A DNA stretch of 64,000 nucleotides from Hypomesus transpacificus (Eukaryota > Chordata > Actinopteri > Osmeriformes > Osmeridae), in NCBI RefSeq assembly GCF_021917145.1, contig NC_061081.1, positions 7,197,153 to 7,261,152 of the forward strand. The letters run 5' to 3'. Below, piece by piece: positions 25,302-45,031 of this stretch (positions within the stretch are counted from its first letter, which is position 1; each line of letters starts with the position of its first letter). A program made the translations under genes and the position numbers. The notes beneath the pieces are model-generated. The model was not told where the DNA came from, did no database searches, and saw only the letters and a list, made by a program, of their open reading frames with translations.

Positions 25302-25661
25302 ATGGCGCTCCCTCAAATTGTGCAGACACTGATAGAATTAGCTGAGCTGGTAGAAACTAATAATATATCTGAGTCTGATGCCCGTGACCGAGTAGAACAA
25401 GTCACAGAGAGCTTGGCTGCATACTCTGCCGTCACAGACGTACACATTAATGAGGTTGCCATAGTAAACCTCTCTTCAGTCCTGGAACGGCTGGATGCTG
25501 TGGAGCCTCAAATGGGACGGGGACGACCAACCATCCACATCCCGTTCGAGTCCATCGAAAACTATTTATTAAATGGTTTAAAAATAAAGGACATAGCGGA
25601 GCTGTTGTCGGCCACCAGACCATCCGTCGGAGGATGCAAAGCAACGGATTTATGGAGCTAG
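25302..25661 (+). pseudogene. Truncated transposase-like ORF, left foldback arm
   Basis: 119-codon ORF starting MALPQIVQTLIELAELVE. The N-terminal 92 codons lie in the arm and end in the block GRGRPTIHIPFESIENYLL. The last 27 lie in the loop and continue KIKDIAELLS, the start of a helix-turn-helix as in fish integrase-core (IS3EU-like) proteins. After about codon 103 the expected HTH continuation TIRRRMQSNGF appears in another frame at 25618-25650, so a small indel shifts the ORF to a premature stop at 25659-25661. The catalytic integrase part is missing. The ORF is probably a broken exon 1, or a DNA-binding fragment of the parent transposase. Assignment rests on motif resemblance only. Confidence 0.6.
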
Positions 25662-25955
25662 AAAGCTGACAAAAGTATCTGAATTTGAATATGAAAGATC
25701 TGAAATATTTGTGTGTCGAATTTCATAAAACTGAAATATATTGCTGTTGAATATATAATATCTGAATTATTTGTATGCCAAATTTAATACAACTGAATTA
25801 TTTTGATCCAAAAATAAAACATTCTAAAATTCAGATTGCAGGAATTCAGATTCTTGAAATTCAGATTGCGGAAATTCAAATTCAGATTGCGGAAATTCAG
25901 ATTTTGTCTGAACCAGGCCAAAGGTGAAACAGCTTGCTTTCACAGGAAAAAGTAG
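25578..25955. other. Loop (unique spacer) of the foldback element
   Basis: The left 90 bp continue the transposase-like gene past the arm boundary. The middle is AT-rich without features. The right part (25829-25908) is built of short repeats of the phrase AAATTCAGATTGCGG, which give an artefactual SEFPQ-repeat reading frame on the minus strand. The loop therefore joins gene continuation to unrelated filler, as expected if the inner breakpoint arose by end-joining or template switching. Confidence 0.7.
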
Positions 25956-26231
25956 ACCATTTAATAAATAGTTCTCGATGGACTCGAACGGGATGTGGAT
26001 GGTTGGTCGTCCCCGTCCCATTTGAGGCTCCACAGCATCCAGCCGTTCCAGGACTGAAGAGAGGTTTACTATGGCAACCTCATTAATGTGTACGTCTGTG
26101 ACGGCAGAGTATGCAGCCAAGCTCTCTGTGACTTGTTCTACTCGGTCACGGGCATCAGACTCAGATATATTATTAGTTTCTACCAGCTCAGCTAATTCTA
26201 TCAGTGTCTGCACAATTTGAGGGAGCGCCAT
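25824..26231 (-). pseudogene. Truncated transposase-like ORF, right foldback arm (mirror copy)
   Basis: Minus-strand twin of the ORF at 25302. Its start codon is at 26231-26229, and its first 92 codons are the same as the left copy's. Past the arm boundary at 25956 it reads into loop filler (LVQTKSEFPQ and similar repeats) rather than the HTH, and ends after 135 codons. It is a fragment created by the inverted duplication, with no domain of its own beyond the shared N-terminus. Confidence 0.6.
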
Positions 26232-26376
26232 GATCTGTGATGCTTCCTCTAAAGACCCGGCAATTCAATCAATTTCCCGGCACATTTGCCATGTAATGCA
26301 ATGCGTATGTGCACACCGCCCCCTACCGAACAAGATGGGTAGCTCGGTCAGCTGGGAGCTGAAGAAGAGCGGCTAC

Positions 26377-26384
26377 TGACGTCA
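26377..26384. promoter_or_regulatory. CRE/ATF-type site TGACGTCA in the right foldback arm
   Basis: Exact mirror of the site at 25149-25156, at the position predicted by the palindrome centre. It would drive the minus-strand ORF toward the loop. Confidence 0.5.
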
Positions 26385-26500
26385 CTCAACTGCGCCGCTC
26401 AGAATGCATTTTCGTTTTCGAATTATGGGCAGTTCTTTGCGGGCAGAACATGAAAATGAAAATGCAATGTCCGCTCAGTACTAATCAGTACTAATTTGAT

Positions 26501-26770
26501 TTATGAGTCAAATAATGCAGCCACATTCTTAAAATGAAAATGCATTTCTGGAAATACATTTGAATTTGAATTGTGGTCACGATTTTGCAGCCACGTTCTT
26601 AAAATGAAAATGCATTTCTGAAAATGCATTTGAATTTGAATTGTGGTCACGATTTTGCAGCCACGTTCTTGAAAATGAAAATGCATTTCTGGAAATGCAT
26701 TTGAATTTGAATTGTGGTCACGATTTTGCAGCCACGTTCTTAAAATGAAAATGCATTTCTGGAAATGCAT
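26501..26770. repeat. Subterminal tandem repeats, right arm of the foldback
   Basis: Inverted copy of the array at 24763-25032, including the same unit-specific variants (one unit with TTCAGAAATG, one with an extra C before AAGAACG, one with TGTATT). Confidence 0.85.
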
Positions 26771-27038
26771 TTTCATTTTCAAATTTTACATTTCAAATTG
26801 AATTTTGGTATCTATTTGCAGGGGCATATTTTGAAAATTAAATTTCAAATGTCTTTTTCGTTTTCATTTTAATGAAGGGAAAGAATGAGCAGTCTTAAAG
26901 AAGAAAATGAAAATGCAAATAGGATGATTGAATACTAATTTGATTTATGAGTCAAATAATGCAGCCACATTCTTAAAATGAAAATGCATTTCTGGAAATG
27001 CATTTTCATTTGAATTTTGATCACGATTTGCTTCCATA

Positions 27039-27044
27039 ATTTAG
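27039..27044 (+). repeat. Right target-site duplication of the foldback element
   Basis: ATTTAG directly after the right terminus, identical to 24489-24494. Confidence 0.85.
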
Positions 27045-27149
27045 AAGGCTACTCAGTCACCTATGTCTGTCAGCCAGGTAGACTCAGGGTAGTCTATTCC
27101 GTTTACCATACCTTTAAACGTCATTTCTGATACGTCAACGCGGCACTTG

Positions 27150-27158
27150 CCGGAAGTG
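27150..27158 (+). promoter_or_regulatory. ETS-family site in the gpr107 core promoter
   Basis: CCGGAAGTG, a consensus ETS (GABPA/ELK) site, 26 bp upstream of the gpr107 ATG. Such sites near start codons are typical of TATA-less housekeeping promoters. Only 112 bp separate it from the foldback terminus. Confidence 0.6.
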
Positions 27159-27183
27159 AATCCAAAAACGCTTTAATAGAAAA

Positions 27184-35585
<8,402 letters not shown>

Positions 35586-38500
35586 TGTGAAATGTATTTC
35601 CTTGGCTTGCACTTGGTTTCCGATACTTGCTTACTCAGTGAAGGAACAGAGTATTACATACCCACACTACCTGAGCTTGGGTGATAGATCCCTCTTTTAC
35701 ACAAAGGTGGACTTAACTGTACAGTATGTAAGTGTATATATGTACAATATATGTGGACACTTAATTTGAATTTTTCAGTCAATTCTTAATAACCAAATTA
35801 TTTTGATTCCTTATGTATTGTTTTCACACTCTGGTGATTGCTCAATATTTATTTAACTTTGTTATTGCTGTTTATTTATTTTTGTATAAATTAGTAATCA
35901 GTCTTCAACCACAAAAAGTCCCAGCCTCAACGTAATAGAAGCTGTTACACAAAATACCGACTTGTTTTAAAAACGCTGATAGGAAAGAAGCATTCTTTGA
36001 GGAAAAACATTGTTTTAGAAGGCTGTGTCTTGTATGGCCTTCCTTAGAACATAACATCAGTTCCATGTTTTCCTTCAATGAACTTGCCATAGCTCTCCTT
36101 TTTATTTTGACAGCTCTGGTTCATTAACCTGTCCAAAGGAACCCAAATTGCTTCAATTATGCTGAGGTTGGGGACCAAGTCTGATGTGTCCACTGGCACT
36201 GTTCAGAGTGGCCAAAGACTTTTACACTACTGTACAGTATATAACATTGCAAATGAGTGCATATACAACTGTAGTTATACAGTGTGTGTATATATATATA
36301 TATATTGACTATTGACTTGCCTTGATATATATCCTATCTTCCTATAAATATAGAAAACAATCTTCTAAAAACTATGAAAAGTAAACTTTTATTTTAGTTA
36401 TACTTGTGTTGTGAATCAGAATTATGCAATGTGCGCTTTTACTGTGGAGTGGTACTGTGGTTGTGTTGAGGCAAGTAAAATGTTTACAATTTCTGATCGT
36501 TGTGGATTAAAATACCCAGTCTAGCTCATGGGTTGCTAACTGAAAGCAACAGCACTGTAATACGGATGGAAATGTCAACGTACTATTCGAGAGGAATGCC
36601 TAAACACCCAATGGTTAGTTAGTTAGTAGGGATAGATAGATTATTATGGATTGTCAGATGATATGGTTATTATGGATGTCCAATCCCAAGTCACAAATAA
36701 ATTAATGTAATTACCATCAGCATTTCCAAAGCAGAGGCATGAGTCAGAGAAAGAGTAGAGTGCAGTGTTGTTTTGTAGATAACTGCACAACCTATATAGA
36801 CAACAAATTAACCAATTTGACAGTTATGCTGCTGTTATGGCAGGTTGTGCATAGGCCAGATGTGCTTGACCCAATAAGCTTTTTCTTTGCATTTAATTTT
36901 TAAGACAGCTGCATTCTTTTTGAATTTTTATCAGGGTTGTGTTACACGTCTTCATATTCAATAGCACCTTAAGTTTCCGTTAAGATCAATGACAGAATAC
37001 ATTAATGTGAAAATACTGTGTTCATAAAGTGGCTTTTCACCCTGTTTGTCTGCCTTTTCTCTCGTTTTGATTAAGGTTAAGGGTAATGCAATGCATCTGC
37101 TGTATATACTCCTGGACCTAAATTAACATAACCCATAATGCTGAATATAATGTTTTTATGAAAAGATAATGTATACTGAAGGTAAAGAGACAATTTATTA
37201 TGAAACAATTGAGCTGAGAAATTCCTCTATTATCCTTGATATGTTTATAATTTCAGAGGCCCAGATTATGAGACCACAGACTGCACCAGTGTATCATGGG
37301 TACTGTCTAACACTCCTGGAAAAATTACAATAATTTGGTCATTTGTGTATGGAATTTTTCTGGAAATGAGACAGGCTCTGACATGTGGGTGGACACCTGC
37401 AGAAAATATACAGACAATTCTCTGCTGCTTGATTTAAGTGGATATAACTCAGGTACTACAATGCTGTTAATGCTGTGAAATTAATCAATTGTCCTTATGA
37501 AGAAAATGTAACTAGCTGGGATAAAAAAATAATAATGCTGTTTTCACATTACCACTTTCTCCTTTAGTTGAGAGCTCTCCACTTTGTGAACAATGCCACT
37601 GCCAACCTCACTGACCCACTCTACAAAACTTGAAATGTACTGACCGGCCTGCCCATTGCATTAGACAGAGTGATGGTGCTTTGGAAAGTTTCTCATGCTG
37701 TGGTAAGGTAAACTTGCACTTCAAGCAGTTCATCCACAGGATCAACCCCTGACATTTCCCAGGTCTCTGGCTCTGTGGTGGTCACCCAGCCCCATCTCAG
37801 AAAGGGCTGTTTCTGGACAACTGGAGCAGTGACTCATCACTGTTCCAGTACCTCAGAGGAAAAACTGGAGCCTGTGTTCACTCCAATAAGAGTCAGTCAC
37901 ATCTTCTGCCAATTTCCTAATATTCATGAGCACTTTCACATGCTTTGTCTGAAGGGATTTTAACATATGCAAATGCTAGTTGGCTGGACCCTAGAAAAGC
38001 CCTGTTTTAAGTGCATGAAAATAAGGCATTAATCTTCTTTGAGTAGATCAGCTGTATATTTCTATGTAGAGGAGAGAAACAGAGAAGAGCAAAAGCCAGT
38101 AAAGAGGGGGAGTGGTTCACGTTGCCAGGGACAACAGTATCAACACGTCTTTCAGACACACTCCCACCCTCTTTCAGAGCAGTGAGGCAGACAGGAAACA
38201 TTCTCTTTGTGCCAGCCCAATCCCTCCATTTGTCCCTAGCCTGACGCTGGAAAATCTTCAGGGCATGAGAGATATCACTGGGCCTAAACCCCCCCCCCCC
38301 CCCCAAAAAGCATCTCTGTTCTCTATAGGGAGTTTCAGGTCCTGCAGCGGTGGTGGCAAAGCAGGATCACAGGAAGCAGGAGGGACACAACAGAGTGGGT
38401 GACAGCCCCCTCTCTTTCTCTCCCCAGACAGCCTTGCTTATCGCTTGCTCGCTGCAGTCTTTCTACCCAAGGAGGGGCCGGTCCTGCTATGTAATCGTAT

Positions 38501-38691
38501 TTCTACCCTTTTAACGTCCTGTCTTTGATTTTATCTTTTTATCGTAACGTAACTTCCTGTCCTACTTTGACTGCCATCTAAGGAGCAAGTGCCCATTACA
38601 TTTTTCCATGCATTTAGAATGAGTGCTAAAACATCTCAAGTGTTTTGAGGGTTGTGGCGGAAGCTTATACCACCGTGGCTACTTGGGAGCC
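35586..38691. other. gpr107 3' UTR and gpr107-ncs1 intergenic region
   Basis: No gene was recognised. An AATAAA at 36696-36701 is a possible gpr107 polyadenylation signal. 36115-36245 looks like the end of a Tc1-like element (GGCCAAAGACTTTT followed by TACTGTACAGTATA). A TA repeat lies at about 36291-36305, and a 16-base C run at 38289-38304. 37560-37960 shows short coding-like stretches that could not be identified. The ncs1 promoter must lie in the last few hundred bases. Confidence 0.5.
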
Positions 38692-41600
38692 ATGGGGAAG
38701 TCTAACAGCAAACTCAAGCCTGAGGTTGTGGAGGAACTGACCAGGAAGACCTACTGTAAGTTCTCTCTCTTTCTATTCCCTTGAATTGCAGTTGTTAGTG
38801 AATCTTGTAACCACAGGTAGAACACACCCCCATTTTATCAACAGGATAAGTGGAAATTTGGAATTTAGTCACAAGTTCCAATGAGGTTGATCAGAAATAC
38901 ATTTCTGAAGACAACCGCATTATAATATCATTGACATGTTGTAGTGTGAAATTCCTAATATCTTAATATCAATTAGCCAAAGAATATCAAGACACAAACA
39001 TATTGTAAACATAACATACAACTGTGTGATTGAAGACACCAGTTTGAAGCACATCACTGAGAAGTTTATCAATTAAGCGATAGATTTGGCTTGATGGAAA
39101 ATAAATAAATCATTGAGCCTTCCCAAATTAAATAGGTTGCTTTGCCCAGTCTCCATCCAAACAGAAATTGCATGCAGAAGTAAAACCTGCCACATGCTGA
39201 ATGATGTAGCCAGTTCTGCTCAAGATTGCAAACGGTAAAATGTATGTGTTCTATTCACCTCTCACTATTTGAAAAATTCAAAGACCAATTATTAATATCC
39301 ATTTATTTTCTGTCATAACGATTCTGTTTTCTTCTGTAATCGTTTGAAACACTATTCATCACAAAAGTAGACTTTCATGTAAGACAAGTTCAACAAACAT
39401 TGCGATGGCCTCATCTCAACTATACATGTTCCAGCAATAAAACTAAAAGCTTAAACAAATTAACTTTATTGTCCTCTCACGCCATTTTCAAATTACCTTA
39501 CCCAAGCCATCAGCATGTATCTATTACCCTAAATCACAAAATTATTTTCTTCAACATCTCTAAAGCTAGATTTTTCTCATGATTTATATTTTTTAATATG
39601 ATGCCTTATTTTATGAGAAACAATAGTTTAATGAACTTCCACGGTGTATTCAAACATAATTTTGTATTGCACTGTCACTTTGCACATTGAATTGCCATTT
39701 GTGCCACAGTGCATTGTCATTTGAATTGCAGATCCATTGCCAGAGTCAAATAAACGTCCACATTTGTCTTCCTCTTCAATTTTGCCCCTGTCCTTCAACC
39801 ACGTTTGTAGCAATCAGCTGTCCCCTCATGTGAACACACTTAATATTATTGGTCATGGAGGGCTTGTTCTTGTCTGTAGTAAAACTATATTAGACTCACA
39901 ATTGAACATATTGGGTACACACTAAAGACAGGTGCCAGTCATTGGAAGCTGGTCAGCTGGTCAGTTTGTCAGAATTACATACCGATATGTAGTTGATCCA
40001 AGTGTACTTAAGATAATGACATCAATTATGAGACAGTTTTAGACATGAGTGACTGCATTGCTTGACATAGTGAACTTTTTCCCATTAGTTTACCAATTCA
40101 CTAGAAAGTATGTATTATTTATAAGCAGAATGTAATATAAGTGTACATGTGGGAAACAACTGACATTCACCACCATATGAGGGGAGTTGGGTGTGTGATA
40201 GCGTGTATCTGGATGAACACCCCCTGCAGAGGGAAAGAGAGGGTTTCACTGGGGCTAGTTTCCTGCTCTCACAGTGGGATTCACAAAGTGTATCCTAATT
40301 ATGGGTGTGTGCTAGTGATGCTTGCTGGCGAGTGAGAACAGATGAAAAGGACTCCTTAGTTTGGAGGAATATCAAAACCTTCAGCCAGTAGTCAATCCAT
40401 TAGTTGCCTTCGTAGTGATATGGTGAGTGAGGCTATGGCTTACACATTTATCTTAATCATAGCTTCCTCAAAATGATTAGATGCTTTTAGATGGGGTTTT
40501 GCTCTGTTGCCTTGACACCAAATATTCAGAGTAATTGTTAATAAAATACAAATTATTAGACATTTATGTAGAGCCATCCATTTGATTTATAATATACAGT
40601 AACTCATTTCTCAATAGTGACCTTTGGTAGAAGTATGCAAGGGTGATTGTCATTTGGTTACAGGGAAACCATTGCTTTTTTCTGCCATTGTCTCCAAGCA
40701 TTCCCTCCCAGTCTGTAATCGCTTCTCTTTGACTGAGAAGTGTGATATGTAATTACGGTCCTCTTTCCTCTTCATTCTTCTCATTTCACTCTCTATCTGT
40801 GGTCTTTTGCTTCATTTTCCATTCCTCATTTATTTTCCCATCACATTGTAGCTTATCTAGCCTTATTTCTTATTATCTGCCTGTCCTTCTTATTGTATGA
40901 GACCCCTATCTGCTCTCCCTTATGAAAGCTAATCCCCTTTTCCCCTCCAACCCTTGAACAGGGAAGGGGAAGACCATCCACACGTGGCTGATTGAGGGTG
41001 CATAGGGCTCACAGCCCACTCTCAAATGGAGACGTGAATTTGTAGTGGATATGTATTAGAGATAGAGAACAGGGTTTCCTCATCTGTAAACACCTCATAT
41101 AGAGCACTCAAGAGGGAAGAAACTGTCTTGGATCCAGTGTAATGTGTTCCCTAGACCTATTTAGCAGGGCTAAGCAGAATCGCAAGATTTCCCAATGTAC
41201 TCCATGTGAGAGATGCTAGAGTACAGGACAAACTGTAAACATGCTTTTAACCAAAAGTTCTGGGAGAGGGACATAAATTGTTGCCAACATGACCAGGTTC
41301 TTAAACACAGAAGCAAATTATACCGGAAACATCAGTATCCACAAGCTGATGAACAGGCTTTATAATCCTAACACTAATCCTTTTCTGTTGTCTCTACAGT
41401 CACTGAAAAAGAGGTACAACAATGGTAAGTTTTCATAATTCTTTCATCAAGCTAATTCTTTCCAGCCCATTGTGCTATAATCTTTCTACATAATAAATGT
41501 TGAATATTCTACCCATGTGTCTTTGAGTCTGGTGACAGATGTAAACAGTTCAAATTTAATCATCTTTCCTTTCGAGGTTCCTTCCACCTTATTTATCTCA

Positions 41601-44600
41601 ATAAAATACCATGCAGAAATATTTACACTATTTGTTCCAGCAACCTTCTATTTGAGTCTTCTGTTGCCATGGACACCGAACACAACACTTTGTATTTTCT
41701 CCACAAGATCTTGGATGGAAATAGAAAAAATTGCAGGCGCACAAATTGTCACTGTTGAACTGTTTTCAACAGCTTTCATAGCTGTTACCACCACAAGTAA
41801 AAATGTAGACAGTGCATAAACTGTGCCCTTCACAACAAACATTAAGATCACAATTCAAATTGGTGGCTGGTGTGCATTAGAACATGGAACTATTTGCTTG
41901 GCTTGTTGTACTGTGCATTAACATGGCTTTTGCATTGCACAGTGAGTGTAGTGCAGGATAAATGTACAAAGCAGATGAGTGATGTTTGACTGTTTGTAAA
42001 GAAATTAAGACCTAAGACGGTAGTGCTCTAAAGACTTTACACAGTTCGTACTGTAGTAATAATGGATGCAGCAGTAGATTTAGATCCTCCTATATAAAGT
42101 TTAAACTCACTTAGGGGTAGGAATATCTCTGGCATAGAACATTTTACTAAATGGCCAAGCACTCTTCTGGCCTAAACCATAGCCTCCTCGTGCCCTCACA
42201 TAAACTATCCCCACGATGGAGCATGGTGGTGGCAACATCGTGCTTTAGGGTTTCATCTTAGGAGTAGGGGCAGGGAGACTGGTCAGGACTGAGCGAAGGA
42301 TGAATGGAGACAAATATTGAGAGATTCATTTAAAAAACTCCATTAGTACACACAGCCTCAGACTGGGGCGAAGTCCATGTGTCGCCAGTGGCTTTCGGCC
42401 ATTCCAAAAGCTGATGGTAATACACAGTCAAGACTATTGAAGTGGTTAAAAGTGTCTTTGCATTAACCCAAATGCAGGAGAAACGCAACTTATGACGAAG
42501 GGTTCAAATGAAGGGGGTGTTTAATGAAGGATCAGGGGTTGTTGAGAGGCGGGCAAGGCAGGAGAAAAGGGCTGGTCAGACGAGGCAGACAGTGCAGGTA
42601 GGCCAACGGGATAGGTAGGGCAGGTTGGGTTGACATTGGGTTGACAGGGCAGGGAGGTGTGACAAGCAGGTCAGGCAGGCTAAAGGTACAGGCAGGCAGG
42701 CAGACAGGGGACCAGGGAGTGACTTCAAACTAAAGGTGATTGATGTACAATATACGTAGACCACTTTTACATCTTCTCTATTGCTCTGCATCTCTTTCTT
42801 TTCCTTCCCCTGTTTTCCACTTTCCACAACTCTTTTTACCTGAATGATTTCTTCACAGGTATAAAGGCTTCATCAAAGACTGCCCCAGTGGTCAGCTAGA
42901 CTCAGCTGGCTTCCAAAAGATTTATAAACAATTCTTCCCCTTTGGTGACCCAACCAAGTTTGCCACCTTTGTCTTCAATGTCTTTGATGAGAATAAGGTA
43001 ACAGACTATGTCCAAGTATAGTTTAGGTCTTGTCTGTGGTTGTGTGTGTTTGTGCAAGTATGTGCAAGTGTATGGCTATGTTTGTCCAAACTGTTTTGAT
43101 GTATATAATGGACACCACCTTTGTCTAGTGCTATTCATGAAATTAATGGAAATGCAATATCACACTACTTTCTTGTCTCCCCACTTGTCTCATATTGTCT
43201 TATTCTTATTTTTTGTTCTTACAACTTTTTCCCTTTTATTTCTGCCCTTTATTTCTTTACTGTACTTTTCTTTGACTCTCTCAACACTTTGTCTCCATCG
43301 TGTTCTACATTGTATATTTCTCTGCAGGATGGGCGTATTGAATTCTCAGAATTCATTCAGGCACTGTCAGTTACTTCCAGGGGCACACTGGATGAAAAAC
43401 TACGATGTAAGAGAACACCATATAATCCACTACGTGACCTTAGTCCACCCACTATTTTGTTCACCTCTCAGTCAGGATACCTTTGTACATTTGAATTTAT
43501 TCATGGCGTGGGTTGTTGTGAATTCCTTGGATGTGATTATAGGTTAAAAAAAAATAGCAAATTGCCTTATTTTGAATTGGTTTAATAAGCAAAAACACTA
43601 CACTGTGTCACTACACAGAGTTAGTGGTGTGGGTTTTACGAGTAAAGTTATTATTATTTTTACAAATGGAAATAACAATTACATTTCCTAACATAACTGA
43701 CTAAGGTGTTTAAATTACACACACACAAACATACTGTTATACATTTCCTTTTGGGCTTCACAGTGTTTGAGTAACTGCTGTGCAGAGATGTAATATCACA
43801 GAGATGTATGAAACATGTCTTGTCTGTTTATGTGAATGTAAAAACAAATGTAAAGACGTTTTCCCATGTGCTGCTTTTCCGGTTCCCACAGGGGCCTTCA
43901 AGCTTTACGATCTGGACAATGATGGCTACATAACGCGAGACGAGATGCTGAACATTGTAGATGCAATCTACCAAATGGTGGTACGTCTTTCCTCTTATTT
44001 CCTGCCCCTCAAATGAGTGAAATCAGTCTTCCAAGTGCTATTTAACAACAAAAAAACAAATGGTAATATCTTGTGAAGAATTGGTCATTGTGGGCCACAT
44101 ACAGTATGTCTTTATTTGTGCATCTGGGTTTGCGTGCACTCCTCAGGGAAACACAGTGGAGTTGCCAGAGGAGGAAAACACACCTGAGAAAAGAGTGGAC
44201 CGTATCTTTGCATTAATGGACAAGGTAGAGAAACACAAACATGGTAGGAACACAAGTAGATCAGTTAGGAATACATACCAAGCAACTCGAAGCAGTTGTG
44301 CTGATCTGGTGGGAAGGTTTTTCTGTTCTGAGATAAAGGATCTGGCTCTCAATACTCTTCTACTGATTTGGAACACAGTGTTACGTTTTGAGAGTAAAAC
44401 TGATATTAATGTAATAATCCACTACATTAAGTCCTTGGTTTATTTGTCTAAAGGTCCTTTAGTGGCTCAGCCAAAGGTCAGACTTGAACCCCATAGAATA
44501 TGTATGGAGAGACCTTAAGATTGCAGATCCCTCCATTTAATATATCAGAGAAGCTGGGAGGAAAAAATGCTAAAATCTAGTTGTTCAAAGCTAGTAGAGG

Positions 44601-45031
44601 GATACCCATGACTCAAGGTTCTTACACGTTAATATAAACTACATCTCCCTTTATAGGTATCCGAAACGGCTGACATTTTGGTTCCATGGGATTCTTACTT
44701 GACCAAATCAGCATGCCAAATGTAATTAAAATGTATATAAAAAATTTGATGATTTGGCCCAGAGTTACCAGATTTAGGGTATATATACATGCAGTCAACA
44801 AACAATAATAACAATATTTTGGGGTGTTCCGTGTAGATTAATGCAAGAAAATACGACAATACTGAATACTTTCCAAAGGCACCCGTAGTCAGTATCTAAA
44901 CAAAAAATTAAAATGTGTATGTCTTTTGTCAGAATGCAGATGGTATGCTGACTCTGCAGGAATTCCAGGAAGGCTCCAAAGCAGACCCCTCCATTGTCCA
45001 AGCACTATCGCTGTATGACGGGCTTGTGTAG
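38692..45031 (+). CDS. ncs1: Neuronal calcium sensor 1 (frequenin)
   Basis: EF-hand calcium sensor that regulates exocytosis, calcium channels and phosphatidylinositol 4-kinase beta at membranes. Seven coding exons: 38692-38755, 41400-41424, 42859-42997, 43328-43406, 43892-43980, 44147-44224, 44933-45031. They give 573 nt and exactly 190 aa, the family length. MGKSNSK provides an N-myristoylation site at Gly2. EF1 is degenerate ([12 protein letters not shown], calcium-binding residues lost), as in all NCS proteins. EF2 ([12 protein letters not shown]), EF3 ([12 protein letters not shown]) and EF4 ([12 protein letters not shown]) look functional. Exon 2 is only 25 nt and exon 1 is followed by a 2.6-kb intron. 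The protein is nearly identical to mammalian NCS-1. A fish paralogue (ncs1a/ncs1b) cannot be distinguished from sequence alone. Confidence 0.98.
42205..42330 (+). pseudogene. Tc1-like transposase fragment in ncs1 intron 2
   Basis: CCCCACGATGGAGCATGGTG and the following bases match the VKHGGGSIMLWGCF block of fish Tc1-like transposases. One frame reads [10 protein letters not shown], then a stop. The similarity continues through GACTGGTCAGGACTGA. A short, broken fossil. Confidence 0.65.
42460..42720. repeat. GC-rich dispersed repeat in ncs1 intron 2
   Basis: Purine- and GGCAGG-rich block starting ACCCAAATGCAGGAG, with several GGCAGGCAGGCAG runs near 42675-42705. It shares the phrase CCCAAATGCA with the repeat at 46585-46871, which suggests members of one dispersed family. 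Superfamily not identified. Confidence 0.35.
44455..44660 (+). pseudogene. Tc1-like transposase 3' fragment in ncs1 intron 6
   Basis: One frame at 44467-44520 reads [18 protein letters not shown], the SPDLNPIE block with the third catalytic residue of Tc1-like transposases, then meets stops. Later bases (AAGCTGGGAGG, AAATCTAGTTGTTC) fit the downstream end loosely. Non-functional. Confidence 0.65.

Larger units (their letters stand above)
24495..27038. mobile_element. Giant foldback DNA transposon, IS3EU-like
   Basis: 2,544-bp near-perfect palindrome. The left arm 24495-25577 and right arm 25956-27038 are each exactly 1,083 bp, and I could find only four mismatches between them by eye (about 99.6%). 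The 378-bp loop is 25578-25955. The element starts TAT and ends ATA and is flanked by ATTTAG on both sides. From memory, the IS3EU superfamily makes 6-bp duplications and ends in TAY...RTA, which fits. Each arm carries the same set of parts, oriented inward: terminal repeat, a 69-70-bp subterminal repeat array, a CRE-type site TGACGTCA, a GC-rich leader and the first 92 codons of a transposase-like ORF. The arms share even the private variants of their repeats, so one arm was copied from the other recently. No complete transposase remains, so the element is non-autonomous. Confidence 0.9.

Noticed and set aside
43008-43585. 154-179-codon ORFs around ncs1 exon 4
   Set aside because: Only 43328-43406 matches NCS-1; the rest is intron read-through bounded by clear splice sites.
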